Positions 22,898 through 34,700 of a stretch of DNA of 64,000 bases are shown in pieces. Within the stretch, counting starts at the first letter, position 1; every line of letters begins with the position of its first letter. Made by a program: the position numbers and the translations under genes. The notes below the pieces were generated by a model that made no database searches, had not been told where the DNA came from, and saw only the letters and a program-made list of their open reading frames with translations. The DNA is taken from positions 496,001-560,000 of the forward strand of contig NC_057374.1 of the NCBI RefSeq assembly GCF_016906535.1. The letters are read 5' to 3'. This DNA is from Rhizoctonia solani. Taxonomy: Eukaryota > Basidiomycota > Agaricomycetes > Cantharellales > Ceratobasidiaceae.

Positions 22898-25800
22898 TCA
22901 TTTCTTTTTGTATTTATCTAAAATCTTTTTGGCATTTTTCAAGTTTTCTTGAGGTTCCCACATGTTTTCTTCAGGCCTGTAACCTTTCCACTTGACCCGG
23001 AAGAACCATTTCCTGTTCCTTTCTTTGGCGTCTGTTATACCTTTGACTTTGTATTCCTCCTCTCCATCCACAGTAACAGGTGGTGGGCAGTTTTCAAAGG
23101 TGCGCTTTTTGTCCCTTTTGACTTTGGACAGTAATCCCACATAGAAGACATTGTGTATCCTCATAGAGGGCAGGAGTTCCAGACGGTATGCTTGGTCAGA
23201 GATTTTCTTGGTTATCTTGAAGGGGCCCAGGCATTGCTTGGTTAGCTAAGGACTCAGGGTCTTCAGCTTTATGTTTTTGGCGTCTAGCCAAGCCTCTTCC
23301 CCAATCTTGAATTCCACTGGGTCTCCTGATTCTCCAGCAGTCATGCGTGTCTTTGATTGCCAGAGTGCTGCCTCTATTTCCTGCCATTGGGCTTCCATTT
23401 GTGTTGCTAGCTTGTCCACCTCTGGTACATTGGTTGGGACGTTGCTAGGAGTGAGGGCTGGTTCCCATCTGTAAAGTGCCTTAAAAGGAGATCTGCCTGT
23501 GGAGCTGTGGACTGCGTTGTTGTAGGCAAATTCCACCATTGGTAGCCATTTCACCCAGTCTTTCTGATTGATCCCAGAATAGACTTGTAAGAAGTGTTTG
23601 ACCATGGGGTTTATGTGTTCTGTTTGTCCATTGCTCTGTGGGTGATAGGCCAAGGAGAAGTGGGGGTCCATTCCTAGGCGCTGGTACAGTGCCTTCAGGA
23701 ATTTATTATTGAAGACCCTTCCTTGGTCTGAAACTGTCTTCTCAGGCATGCCGTAACGCTTCCATACATGTTGCAGGAATAGGTCTGCTAACTCAGGGGC
23801 CTTGAGCTTTTTGGAACATTCCACCAAGATGATGTATTTGGTAAAGCTGTCCACAATGACCAATATGGAATTGCTGTTACCATCTTTAGGTAAGTCTACA
23901 ATCATGTTGTAGGACACATGTTGCCAAGGTTGCGTGGGGAGTTTGAGTGGCTGTGGTGGAATGGATGCATACTTTGGTTTCCTAATCTGTTGGCATGTTT
24001 CACATGAGTCCACATGCCAGTAGGTGTCTGCTCTGATTCCTGGCCAATAGTACAATTGGGAGATTAGTTCCAGGGTCCTTTGATGGCCAGGGTGTCCTGC
24101 CAGGGGGCTATTGTGGTAGATGCGCAACAGATCAGTCTGCAAATTTCTAACGTCTGGGACTACAATCCTGCCTTGGTAGAACAATAATCCTGCTTCCATC
24201 TCATAATCCTTGAAGGCACATTTAATGGATGGTGGCGCTTTGGATTCATTCTGTAGGAATTGGAGGATTTCTTCCAGAGATTTGTCTTGATCTAGGGACA
24301 ACTTGATCTGGCGTTGTAGTTCCTTTTCTGGCAGTACTAGTGTGGTGTTGGCAAAGACAGGATTGGGGAGCATAGATTGGGGTTCTGGTGGTATATCAGC
24401 ATGGTTGGATTGGCGTGAAAGAGCGTCTGGTTTCCCTGTTTGTTTTCCTGGTTGGTAGACAATTTGGAAGTTATAGCCAGTCAGTAAGAGATGCCATTGT
24501 GCATGGCGGCAATTGAAGGTCTGGGATTCTTTCCAATATTCCAAGTTCCTATGATCTGTAAATACTGTGATGGGGTGCAATGTTCCTTCCCAGAAGATAC
24601 GCCAGTATTTGAAAGACCTGATTATGGCTAACAGTTCTTTGTTGTGCATGTTGTAGTTCTGTTTGGCTCCCTTGAAGGATTCTGACAAGAATCCTAAGGG
24701 GTGTAGGCAACCATCTTCTTGGCATTGACTAAGTATTGATCCCAGGGCTGCTCCCAATGCATCAGTCTCTAGGAAGTAGGGCTTGGTGGGGTCTGCATGA
24801 GCTAGGACTGGTGCATTGGTAATGGCATCCTTGAGTCCTTGGAATGCTTCTTGTTCTTTAGCATCCCATTTCCAGGGTGTATCCTTTTTTACCAGGTTAT
24901 GTAACAGCCTGGCCATGTGGCTGAAATTTGCAACAAAGCGGTGCAGAAAGTTTGCAAATCCAAGGAATGATTGAACTTCTTTGACCTTGGTTGGCGTGGG
25001 CCACTCCTGGACTGCCTGGATCTTGAGCTTGTCCAAACTGAACCCCTTATCCAACACAATAATCCCTAGGTACTCCACTGAGGTGACATGGAAGGTACAT
25101 TTGGAGGCTTTACAGAACAACTGGTTCTCCATTAGGCACCAGAGGACTTCATGGACATGCTGCATATGGGATGCATCATCCTTAGAGTAGATCAGGATGT
25201 CATCAAGGTAGATGATGATGCATACATCCAATAAGTCCTTGAACAATTCATTCATGAAGTGTTGAAAAGCAGCAGGAGCATTTGTTAAGCCAAAAGTCAT
25301 TACTAGAGATTTGTATAAACCATACTTGGTGCGGAAGGCAGTCTTCCACTTGTTGCCTTCTTTTACCTGGACATTGTTGTAGCCCCATTGTAGATCTAAT
25401 TTGGTAAAGACCTTTGCGCCACAGAGCTGGGCCATTAGGTTGTCAGGACGGGGTAAGGGATACATGTTCTTCTTGGTCCAGTTATTCAGGCAACAGTAAT
25501 CAACAACCAGGCAACAAGAGCCATCTTTCTTTGGTACAAACATTACCAGAGAGCTAATTGAGGACTTGCTGGGATGGATCTTCCCAGCTTTCAACTCATC
25601 CCTGAGCCAATCCTTTAGTGTGGCGGACTTGGCATTGGTCATACTATAAAGGGGGGAGTTGAGGGGTCCTTCTTCCATAAGTTCAATGCCAATGTCATAA
25701 TGCCTGTGTGGCAGAAGCTTATTGAACTCTTCCTCCCCAAACACCTTTGCATATTGGTGGTATTCCAGGGGTACTCCATTCAAGGGATCTTTGTCTGCTT

Positions 25801-26358
25801 CCTCCTCTTCAGCAATGGCTATGTGCTCTGGCGTTGCGTGGGGGAATGTGAGGGTGCGCTGATTCCAATCAATTTCCGGGTTGTGAGCATCCAACCATTT
25901 CAATCCCAAGATGGCGGCGTGAGACCCTGTGCTGCATATAAGGAAGGTCTCAGTCATATGTTTGCCATCAAGGGAGAAGGTAAGGTTTGCCTTCTTCCAG
26001 ATTTTGCCAGCCTGGGGGCTCAACCCATCAAGCATAGCAACAGTTTGGGGTGAAGGGAGGTCTATCAAGGGTAGGCGGAGTAGTTCCACTGTGCAAGGGT
26101 GGAGGAATGATGATGTAGTGCCTGAGTCTATCAGGACTTCTAAAGTATCTGCTTGCTTCTCTGGTTTGATTGGAATTGTGAATAGCAGTTTATTTCTATG
26201 TGACTGGGATATATTACAAATTTCTGAAACACAACCAGAGTCCTTGGGATCCTTGCGTGCAGCAGCAGGTACCCTTAGTCTTTTCCCAAAGTGGGTCCAG
26301 ACTCTTTGCCAATTTTGGCAGATTCTTTTTTGGCCCCATCCTCAATAGGGGTGCCCTT
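22898..26358 (-). pseudogene. Chromovirus A pol: protease, RT, RNase H, integrase, chromodomain (broken)
   Basis: The main open frame 26089-23246 (947 codons) holds a protease-like start, then RT (VPKKDGS, QWGYNNVQ, YLDDILIYS at about residue 290), RNase H (ETDALGAALG), the integrase zinc finger (HPGHQRTLE ... CETCQQ), and the integrase core with SDQGRVF and NGQTEHIN. The first integrase Asp is changed (SYNMIVDLP where SYDMI or MDFI is usual). A TAG at 23246-23248 cuts the frame before the C-terminal module. The same frame goes on to a chromodomain (FFRVKWKGYRPEENMWEP, 22898-23164), which in this class guides integration to modified chromatin. RT has VDYCCLN where VDYRxLN is usual. The frame also extends upstream of 26089 to 26358, where element B1 interrupts it (DSGTTSSF, the protease DSG motif, is in that part). 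The copy is not functional. Confidence 0.9.
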
Positions 26359-27879
26359 TGTTATGGATATGACATTTCTTCTTTAATCTGTACTTATTTT
26401 ATTAATTACACTAGTAATCTCACAGTAAATAAATGAGATAAAGATGCGAACTAAGGTTTTCAAGGTCCCTCTATCCAATAGTGACCTTTACAAAACCTAC
26501 AAACCTCAGGAATACCCTTAATATGCAATGTCTTTCGCATATATGCTGTTTTCTCACTCATTTAAATATATAAATTCAGCTGAGTAGAAAAACAGTAACA
26601 GGTAATATTTCTCTTGTTTGTAGTATTTACTATTCAAGATTCTATCTTGTGGCTACACACAGAAATATTCAGGGTCCCCCCTGTCGCATAGGCAAGTGCT
26701 CCGGCGCTTAATCAGCCCTTAAGCGCCGACGCACTAAATGCGCCTTTTCTCCATCACCCGGGCATCCCACACTGCCGAATCGCTTGCGCTTAGGTGCGCA
26801 TGTTTGTGCGCTCCAGAACGCTGGGTCAAACTCCCAAAACAGACAACATTTGGCTGAGTTATGCCCCATTTACTGTAAGTACCCAATGCAGGGGTATCCT
26901 ACCTTTGGGATTGTTTACTCCAAGGATGAAACACTTAGCCTTGGGACATCTAAGGACCCACACAGGTAAATAATGCCTTGGGGCAAACATTGCCTTGGGG
27001 CAAATATTAGGATCTGTTGTTTGTTTACTATGTACCAAAGTATTGGCTCCCTCAAGTGTTTCAGTTGCCACATGTACCTCCTGTACCCCCTCTTGGTATC
27101 AATCATGTATATACTTGTTTGTGCGCCTTCTCAGGGTATAAAAGGACCCTGTGAAGACGCTTCTAATGCATCCATTTATCCACTCTTATATATTGACATA
27201 TACACACAAGCCTTTAACAGCTTATCTGTGCATTTACTTTAGTGATTGACTCACTGTAAATAGCATAGGAGGTTATTTGGCGCACTAAGACCATAGGCCA
27301 GTCCCAACAGACACAGGGTAACCTATTAGTGTACTTACTGCGACCCTGTGCCCCTTGACTGTCACAGTTGTTGAGTTCAACATTGAGTATAGTGCAACGA
27401 TACTGTAAGGATTGTTGTGATTGAGTGATAGTGTTTCAATCCACCATACCCCCTATATTGTAGATAGCTTTATCTACAATATCTCATAAATCCTAGATAT
27501 ATTTTAGGTAAACCCCATAAGTCTTAAGTCTTACTTAAGCATATATAAGTCCTATACTTATTAGGCAAATCCTATAAACCCTGTACATTAGTCAGGTAAC
27601 CCTCTTACTTAAGGTACTATCCTAGAGACCTTAAGTATACATACCCTTAGTCACTTAGGCTTAAGTAACATTAGTCTAAGGTACTATACATAACCAACCA
27701 CCTGCACTTCATAGTTGCTAGACTATTTGTTAGGAGTTGTTATTCCTGATAACCTAGCCTATATTGTGCATATATTCTGTGCATATATTCTGATTCTTAA
27801 TACTAGTTCTTAGCTATTCTCATATACATTTTGTATATAGTAATTCTTTCTTACTCCTGTATTTACACGACTCTTAACA
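26359..27879 (+). repeat. 5' LTR of element B1
   Basis: 1521 bp, TGTTATGGATATGAC to CGACTCTTAACA. It carries a TATA box (TATAAAAGG, 27137-27145) that probably drives the element's transcript. It is almost identical to 38468-39987. Confidence 0.95.
27137..27145 (+). promoter_or_regulatory. TATA box in the B1 5' LTR
   Basis: TATAAAAGG inside the 5' LTR, conserved at the same place in the 3' LTR (near 39247) and in B2. It is the likely Pol II core promoter of the genomic RNA. Confidence 0.6.
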
Positions 27880-27880
27880 T

Positions 27881-27888
27881 TGGTGACC
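27881..27888 (+). promoter_or_regulatory. Primer-binding site of B1
   Basis: TGGTGACC starts one base after the 5' LTR. The TGG complements a tRNA CCA end, and the same motif follows the 5' LTR of B2 (53959-53967, reversed). The match beyond eight bases cannot be assigned to a tRNA by eye. Confidence 0.6.
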
Positions 27889-27997
27889 ACCGCAGGGCCT
27901 AGTGTTGGTTATCTTTAATTCTTACCTGTAATCTTTTGTACAAGCTTTCATACTTTGTATATACATTCTAATTGTGATACTCTACTAACATTCTTTT

Positions 27998-28753
27998 ATG
28001 TCTAGAAGATCAAGTAGACCTGCATCCTCTAATAGGACCCCTTGGGACACAAGACTTTCAAGAGAAGGTATGCCTAGACATAGTACCCCTAGAAGCTCTG
28101 TGCTTCCTAGAGACAGCATACCTACAGATAGTCCCAACAACCCTTTTGGACCTACTAGGTACTCTATTGAGCAATCCTCTCCTGAGGAGCTAGTGATTCA
28201 TCAACCTATCCAACCCTATGAATCACCCATCAAGCCACATGCTTCCATGCCAGCCTTGGAAGACCCTCAAGAAGGACCTAGTAGCTCAAGAAGAATATCA
28301 CCCCACTCTCATAAGTCATCATCCAGACACTCTCCAAGATTGTCTCCTTTGGAATATGAAGCTATTCAGGAAGCAAACAAGCTAGCTAAGCCAAGTTCTT
28401 CTATAAGGAAGCCTTCACCTTTTGGTCATAAGACTAGTTCAGCTACCTTCCAGAGGATGATACCTGTATTTGAACTCCCTGATATAGAGATGTTGGAACC
28501 TTCCTCTAGTAAACCTCAGCCCTCTGAGCCTATGAACTCTCATGAGCTTAAGAGATCTAAAGGAAAGACTTCTGAAGCTCACATATCTAAGCATAGGGAA
28601 ACTCAAGCTGCCTTACTGGATCCTAATGATAGGTCTTTTACTAATGACCCAGCAATCCAGAAGTACCTACCCTATTCTCCTTCCACTACCTTATACCCTC
28701 TAAATGAAGAATCTCCAGGAGAATTCAACTATCAGCCTGACTGTACACAATGA
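27998..28753 (+). CDS. B1 ORF1, N-terminal gag region
   Basis: 251 codons, Ser/Pro/Arg-rich, no known domain (starts MSRRSSRPASSNRTPWDTRL). The TGA stop overlaps the ATG of the next frame as ATGA (28750-28753). In B2 the same junction has one more A and the two frames are continuous, so ORF1 is probably the N-terminus of a single gag-pol polyprotein that is split in B1 by a one-base loss. It may instead be a separate protein with ORF2 reached by termination-reinitiation. It presumably acts in particle assembly. Confidence 0.75.
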   Translation: MSRRSSRPASSNRTPWDTRLSREGMPRHSTPRSSVLPRDSIPTDSPNNPFGPTRYSIEQSSPEELVIHQPIQPYESPIKPHASMPALEDPQEGPSSSRRISPHSHKSSSRHSPRLSPLEYEAIQEANKLAKPSSSIRKPSPFGHKTSSATFQRMIPVFELPDIEMLEPSSSKPQPSEPMNSHELKRSKGKTSEAHISKHRETQAALLDPNDRSFTNDPAIQKYLPYSPSTTLYPLNEESPGEFNYQPDCTQ

Positions 28754-31700
28754 CCTCTTGGTGCAGGAAGAACCCTCAAGCTAATAGTTTTAGGAAAGTC
28801 TACAGGCAGCTAGGAAGAGTATTCTATCATGTGGAGATACCTCCAGCCCATGAGAATCGCTACCCCTCACCTTCTTGTGAGCAATGGGCTTCTCACTACT
28901 TCAAACTACTAGATACTGTAGTAACCTTTAGACCTACATGTCGCATTACTACCAAGTTAGTTCCTGCTCAAGAAATCAACCATTGGCCTGAATATGGTAA
29001 GTTACACATAGACCTGAATAAACTAATCAAGAGAACTGTTCATAGTGTCTATGACATGGAGGAGCTACTGCCCATTCCTGAATGGCCAGAACATGACTGT
29101 TTATTCACCTCTCATTCCTTTGAGGTAGCTGCTGTCACTTATAGGGATCAGATGGAGCGTTTCATTCAGAAGCTATATGAGATCCTTGGTAGACAACTTC
29201 AGACTGGACCACCTTCCCCAGTCATCTCTGCAGGACATCTCAGTGAGGTAGAACCTGGACAAGAACACCTTAGGGATAGGACCCTACAACTCAAGCAAGA
29301 TATGACCCTTTTAGTGCCCAAAAGTTCTAGAGCCTCTTCTGTCACTCCACAGGAGGCGGCTCAAGAAAACTTACTAAGGAGTCTTATCAAGCCCACAAGT
29401 CAAGTTACTATTGCTAGTCCTTTACTTCCAGAACCTCAAGTTTCTCCTCCAACTGAAACCCTTCACACATCCAGTAGCACTCCCCCAGGACAACCTCCTA
29501 GTAGTCTTCATTCATCCAAAGCCTCTCTTACTGTTACTATGCAACCTAGGTATTTAGGACCTGATAATGGAACCTCACTTATTCCCTCAGAACCTTTACC
29601 ACCTCCTCCTAGCTCTATTGCTACTTCTTCCTCTAGATCTATACCCTTAGGAAGAATACCAGAAGAGTCACCCCATGTAACATTACAAGTCCCACCTACC
29701 TTAGAAAGGACTGAGAGACTTAGGAGAGAAGCTACTAGATCTCTAGGACCTAGACCACCTACTCCTAGACCCACTATAGTCCCTTCCACTAGTTCAGAAG
29801 AAACCTTACCATCATCACCTAGAGGTAATGCAAGTGTTCCTATTGCACAACCTTCAGCTATACCTCCTTTCAATATACAAGCCCTTGAAGACTACATCAA
29901 CAATCTTTCAGATGGAAGTATAGATGGCTTAAGTTCTTCTGAATCATCAACTGGAAGAGACCAAGTAGCCCCAGAACTAATAGCCCCAGCTACTCCTGCT
30001 GATTCTATCACTTCTGTCTCAAGTGCTGCTACTCATACCATGCAAATTCCAGTAGCACAGTCTACTCCCAGGATTAGGAGCCAAGTAGAAGAAGATAATG
30101 TTAGGAATATACCTTATAATCCACCTTTAAGCAATGCTGCTAGAAGAGTTAGCCTTGCAGGCCCAAGTATCCCTCTTAGAGATCCACCTCCACATGCTGA
30201 CTTTATTAATCGCAGATCTTCCTTGGGAGCAAATTGGCGATCCTCAGGAAGACCAGCTATACCAGCTGAATCCTTTACCAGAGTATCTACAATCCCAGAA
30301 GAGCGCTCCTCTAGACTAGCTGAAAGTGCCCACAGGAGACCTACCTCCTCTCCTGAATCAAGAAGAACTCCTCTAAGTATCCATACCAATTTACCTTACT
30401 TACAGGAGCAGCCAGCACCAGTTACTAGAGAAGAAGCTAATATGAGTAGGAGAGGAAACTTCTTAGCCCCTCTGATAGCACCTGTCCCACAACTTCAAGT
30501 ACCTCCAGCACCACCCATTGACAGGACTAGGTTACCTCCTCATATTGTAGGACGTATGGTCTCCTCTAGAAGGTTTAGTGAGCTGTTTAATGATCCACCT
30601 CCTAGGGATCAACTTAGAGATAGACTAGCTCCCTTAGCTGAAGGAGGAGGAGGAAATGACCCACCATATGATAGCGATGAGGGAGATTTTGATAACTCTG
30701 GTAGAAGAAGGAACAATCCACCTAGAAGAAATGGAGGAGGACCTCCCAACAACCCAGAAGATCCAGGAAATGAACCATATGCTCAAGCAAATGCAGCTAG
30801 AGCTAGACCTTTCAATCCAGCTCCTGTACATTTTGATACTAAGCTGAAACCTGACATAATCCCAGAGTGGGATGGAGACACTAAGAAGCTGTTGCGCTGG
30901 ATGACATCCATCAACAACATAGCTGAGTATAGTAGCTACACTAGAATTCAGCTTGGACAGCAGATTCCTCTCAGGTTCACAGGAAGAGCTCTTAGATGGT
31001 TCAATGCATTAGATAAGGACTATAGGCAAATTATAACTGAAGATTGGCCAGCACTTAGGCAAGCTATCACTATCCACTTCATGAATAGGACCTTCCTGAA
31101 CAGAAGCAAGAATGAAGCCATGCGCATCAGGTTCAGGGATAAAGATCATTCAGAAGAGACTCCAGAAGACTATGTCATCAGGAAGATGGAAGCTCTCACT
31201 ATTGTCAGTGACTGGACTGACTCTGAATTAATCTTTGAAATCATGAATGGTGCTCCTAAGTCCTGGACCACGCATATAGACACCTCAAGAATAGTCACTT
31301 GGGAAGACTTCCTTGACAAGATTGCATGGCATGAGGAGGACCTTTTGGGAAAAGATTCTTCTCATAACTCTGACATACAGCGTCAACTACACCAGATGCA
31401 ATCTACTCTCAAGAGACTAGAAGGAAACAGGCACTCTAGGCCAAGTGCGCGCTCACACTTAGCAGGATCTAAACCAGTAGGATGGCATCAAAATAATCCT
31501 CCACCAAAATACCCTAAGGATGACTCTACAGTATCTAAAGGTAAAACTCCTAAAGACAAGAAAGCTAGACCTTGTAGACACTGTGGAAGTATGATGCACT
31601 GGGATAGAGACTGTAAGCATGCTAAGAAGAACTCCAGATTTGTGCAATCACATATGGCACAAGCAGATGATGATGAATGGGAAGCACAGGAAGCTTATGA

Positions 31701-34700
31701 AGATCTCTGTGATGAAGCCTACCTTGATGAAACAGAATATGACACTGAAGGAGAAGAGTCTGTTTCTGAGGAAGAGCAGGATTTTCATAAGCCCCTTCAG
31801 TCATTAGCTGTCTCTACCTCCAGCGCTAAGCCCAGCTCTGGATCCCAGGAGGAACAGCATGGTCTGGAGGGGACCACTGTCAGCCAGGGTACTAACTCTG
31901 CTGACCAGGGCAGTAAGGAATCTGATTCATCTGTATTTTCTGGATATGTACAACCCAAGCTCCCCACCAGGAAAAGCCTTAATAAGAAACTGAAAATGGC
32001 TAGTAGTCATACAGCTATTGCCAAAATTGGAGAAGAAATCACTCTCAAGCGATTAATGTCAAGACCACCAGGAACTGCTTTCTTTGGATCCAAAGCCACC
32101 ATCATCAAAGGTTGGCTTCAGACAAATAATGGACCTAAGAAGCGCATCACCTTTGACTCAGGATCAGAGATCACTCTCATTAATGAGTCAATACTTAAAA
32201 CTCTAGATCCATCACCTAGAGTGCGCATTGGACAAAAACTCAAGTTAATTCAAGTTACTGGGAATAGTAGCTTATCACAGTATATTTCCCTTCCTATCAT
32301 CTTTGATACTGAACAAGGATTAGTTAAAATGATTGTAGAAGCCTATATAGTTCCTGACATGAATACACCCTTTATCTTAGGAACAGACTTTGCATCTCAG
32401 TATCAACTGTCATTAGTTAGGAATGGAGATGGAACAAGGATAGTTTTTGGGGATACAGGACGTTCTATTCCTGTGGAAGAATCAGATTCCAGCCCAAGAA
32501 TTGACCAACAAGGTAATACCTTTATGGTTGAAGTTGCGCAAGGATTCATCAAGAATTCTGAGAAAATCAAGATCTCTAAGAAAGCCTACAAAAAGCGACT
32601 CCAACATAGGAAATTACCTCCCAATACTGTCAAAGTAAAAGTCTATGAGACAGTTACTATCCCAGCGCATACCATCAAGCTCATCAAAGTCAAGACAACA
32701 TGGAAGGAAGGTCAAGCCTCTGGTTTTATGGACAGATCTTTCAATTCCCATCAACAAGAAGAACATCTGTTTGCAATAACAGACTGCCTGATAGATAGGA
32801 ACAATCCTAAGATTCAGGTTTCTAACCTATCAGAACATCCTTTAAGATTGCAAGGAGGAGAGATTCTTGGATATATGCATGATCCCAACGAATACCTTGC
32901 AAAGGAAAAGGACATTACTAAGGAAGAAAAAGACAGCATTATCAAGTATGCTACCTTAGTACAAGCCATGGTGCAGAGGAAAGCTGAAGAGAAGCCTACT
33001 GTGCAAGAAGAGGAATTAATGAAGTCACCTGAAGGAGGACCTAAGACTGCTGAAGTACCTGACCCAGAACCTGTCCCTTCAGATAGATTTCTTCAAGAAG
33101 TTAATTTCTCAGAACATCTCACCCCTAATCAAAGGACTAAACTAGAAAAAGTTTTGCGCAAGCATGAGTTAGCCTTTGGATTAGATGGTAGACTTGGTAC
33201 TCATAACACTCAACTGGAAATTAGACTAAGGCCAGGAACTAAAGAAATATCTCTAACCCCTTACCATGCTTCTCCAGCTAAAAGAGAAGTCATTGACAAG
33301 CAGATTGAGGAATGGCTTAAACTTGGAGTCATTGAGCCATCCAAAAGTGCTTGGGGATTTCCTGTCATAGTAGTCTATTGCAACAGTAAACCCAGACTAT
33401 GTGTGGATTACAGACGTCTCAATGAAGTAGCTGTACCAGATGAGTATCCCTTACCAAAGCAAACTGACATTTTGCATGCCTTGGAAGGATCTCAATGGCT
33501 TACTACCTTAGATGCGCTAGCTGGTTTCACTCAGCTAACCATTAAGGAGGAAGACAGAAAAAAACTTGCTTTCAGATGTCACAACGGCCATTGGCAACCT
33601 ACCAAACTACTCTTTGGATATAGGAATGGACCAGCAGAGTTCCAGCGTGTCATGAATAGGATACTTTCAAGATTTCTATGGCAATTTGCCCTAGTATATA
33701 TTGATGACATAGTGATCTACAGTGTTAAGTTTGAAGACCATTGCAATCACTTAGATCAAGTCTTAGGAGCTATTGAAGAAGCTGAAATCACCCTATCTCC
33801 AAAGAAATGCCACATTGGATACCAATCACTACTATTGCTAGGACAGAAGGTATCAAGATTAGGTCTATCAACCCACAAGGAAAAAGTTGATGCTATCTTA
33901 GAGTTGGAACCCCCTAAAAATGTTCCTACCTTACAGACTTTCCTAGGGATGATGACTTATTTCTCTAGCTATATTCCCTTCTACTCATGGATTGTAGCGC
34001 CTTTGTTCAAGCTTCTCAAGAAAGGAACAGCTTGGTCTTGGGAGGAAAAGGAACAACAAGCATTTGAACTTGCTAAAGAGGCCCTTGCATCTGCTCCAGT
34101 AATGGCTTATCCTATTATTGGAAAACCTTACAGATTATATACAGATGCATGCAACTATGGCCTTGGAGGAATATTACAGCAAGTCCAGTCAATCAAGATA
34201 AAAGACCTAAAAGGGACAAAGGCATACAAGTACTTAAGGGGGGAATATGATAAAGGAAACCCAGTTCCCAGAATGACAATTCCTGCTTCCAAGCAGAGAG
34301 ACAACGTGACTGGGGGGGATACATGGGATAAGCAAGACTTTGAAGAAACAACTGTACAAGTAGAGCGAGTCATTGCTTATTGGTCAAGGATTCTAAAAGA
34401 AGCAGAAAGAAACTACTCTCCAACAGAGCGCGAAGCATTAGCCCTCAAGGAAGCACTTGTGAAATTTCAGGTATACTTGGAAGGGGCTGAATTTGTTGCT
34501 ATCACAGATCACGCCGCTCTCACCTGGAGCAAGACTTACAATAATGTCAACAGAAGACTCATGACATGGGGCTTAGTATTCTCAGCCTACCCAGGAATGC
34601 AGATTGTGCACCGCGCAGGAAGAGTACATGACAATGCAGATCCTATCTCAAGACTTAGGAGGAGAACCCCATATCATACCAGCCCTCTGGCAGATCAATT

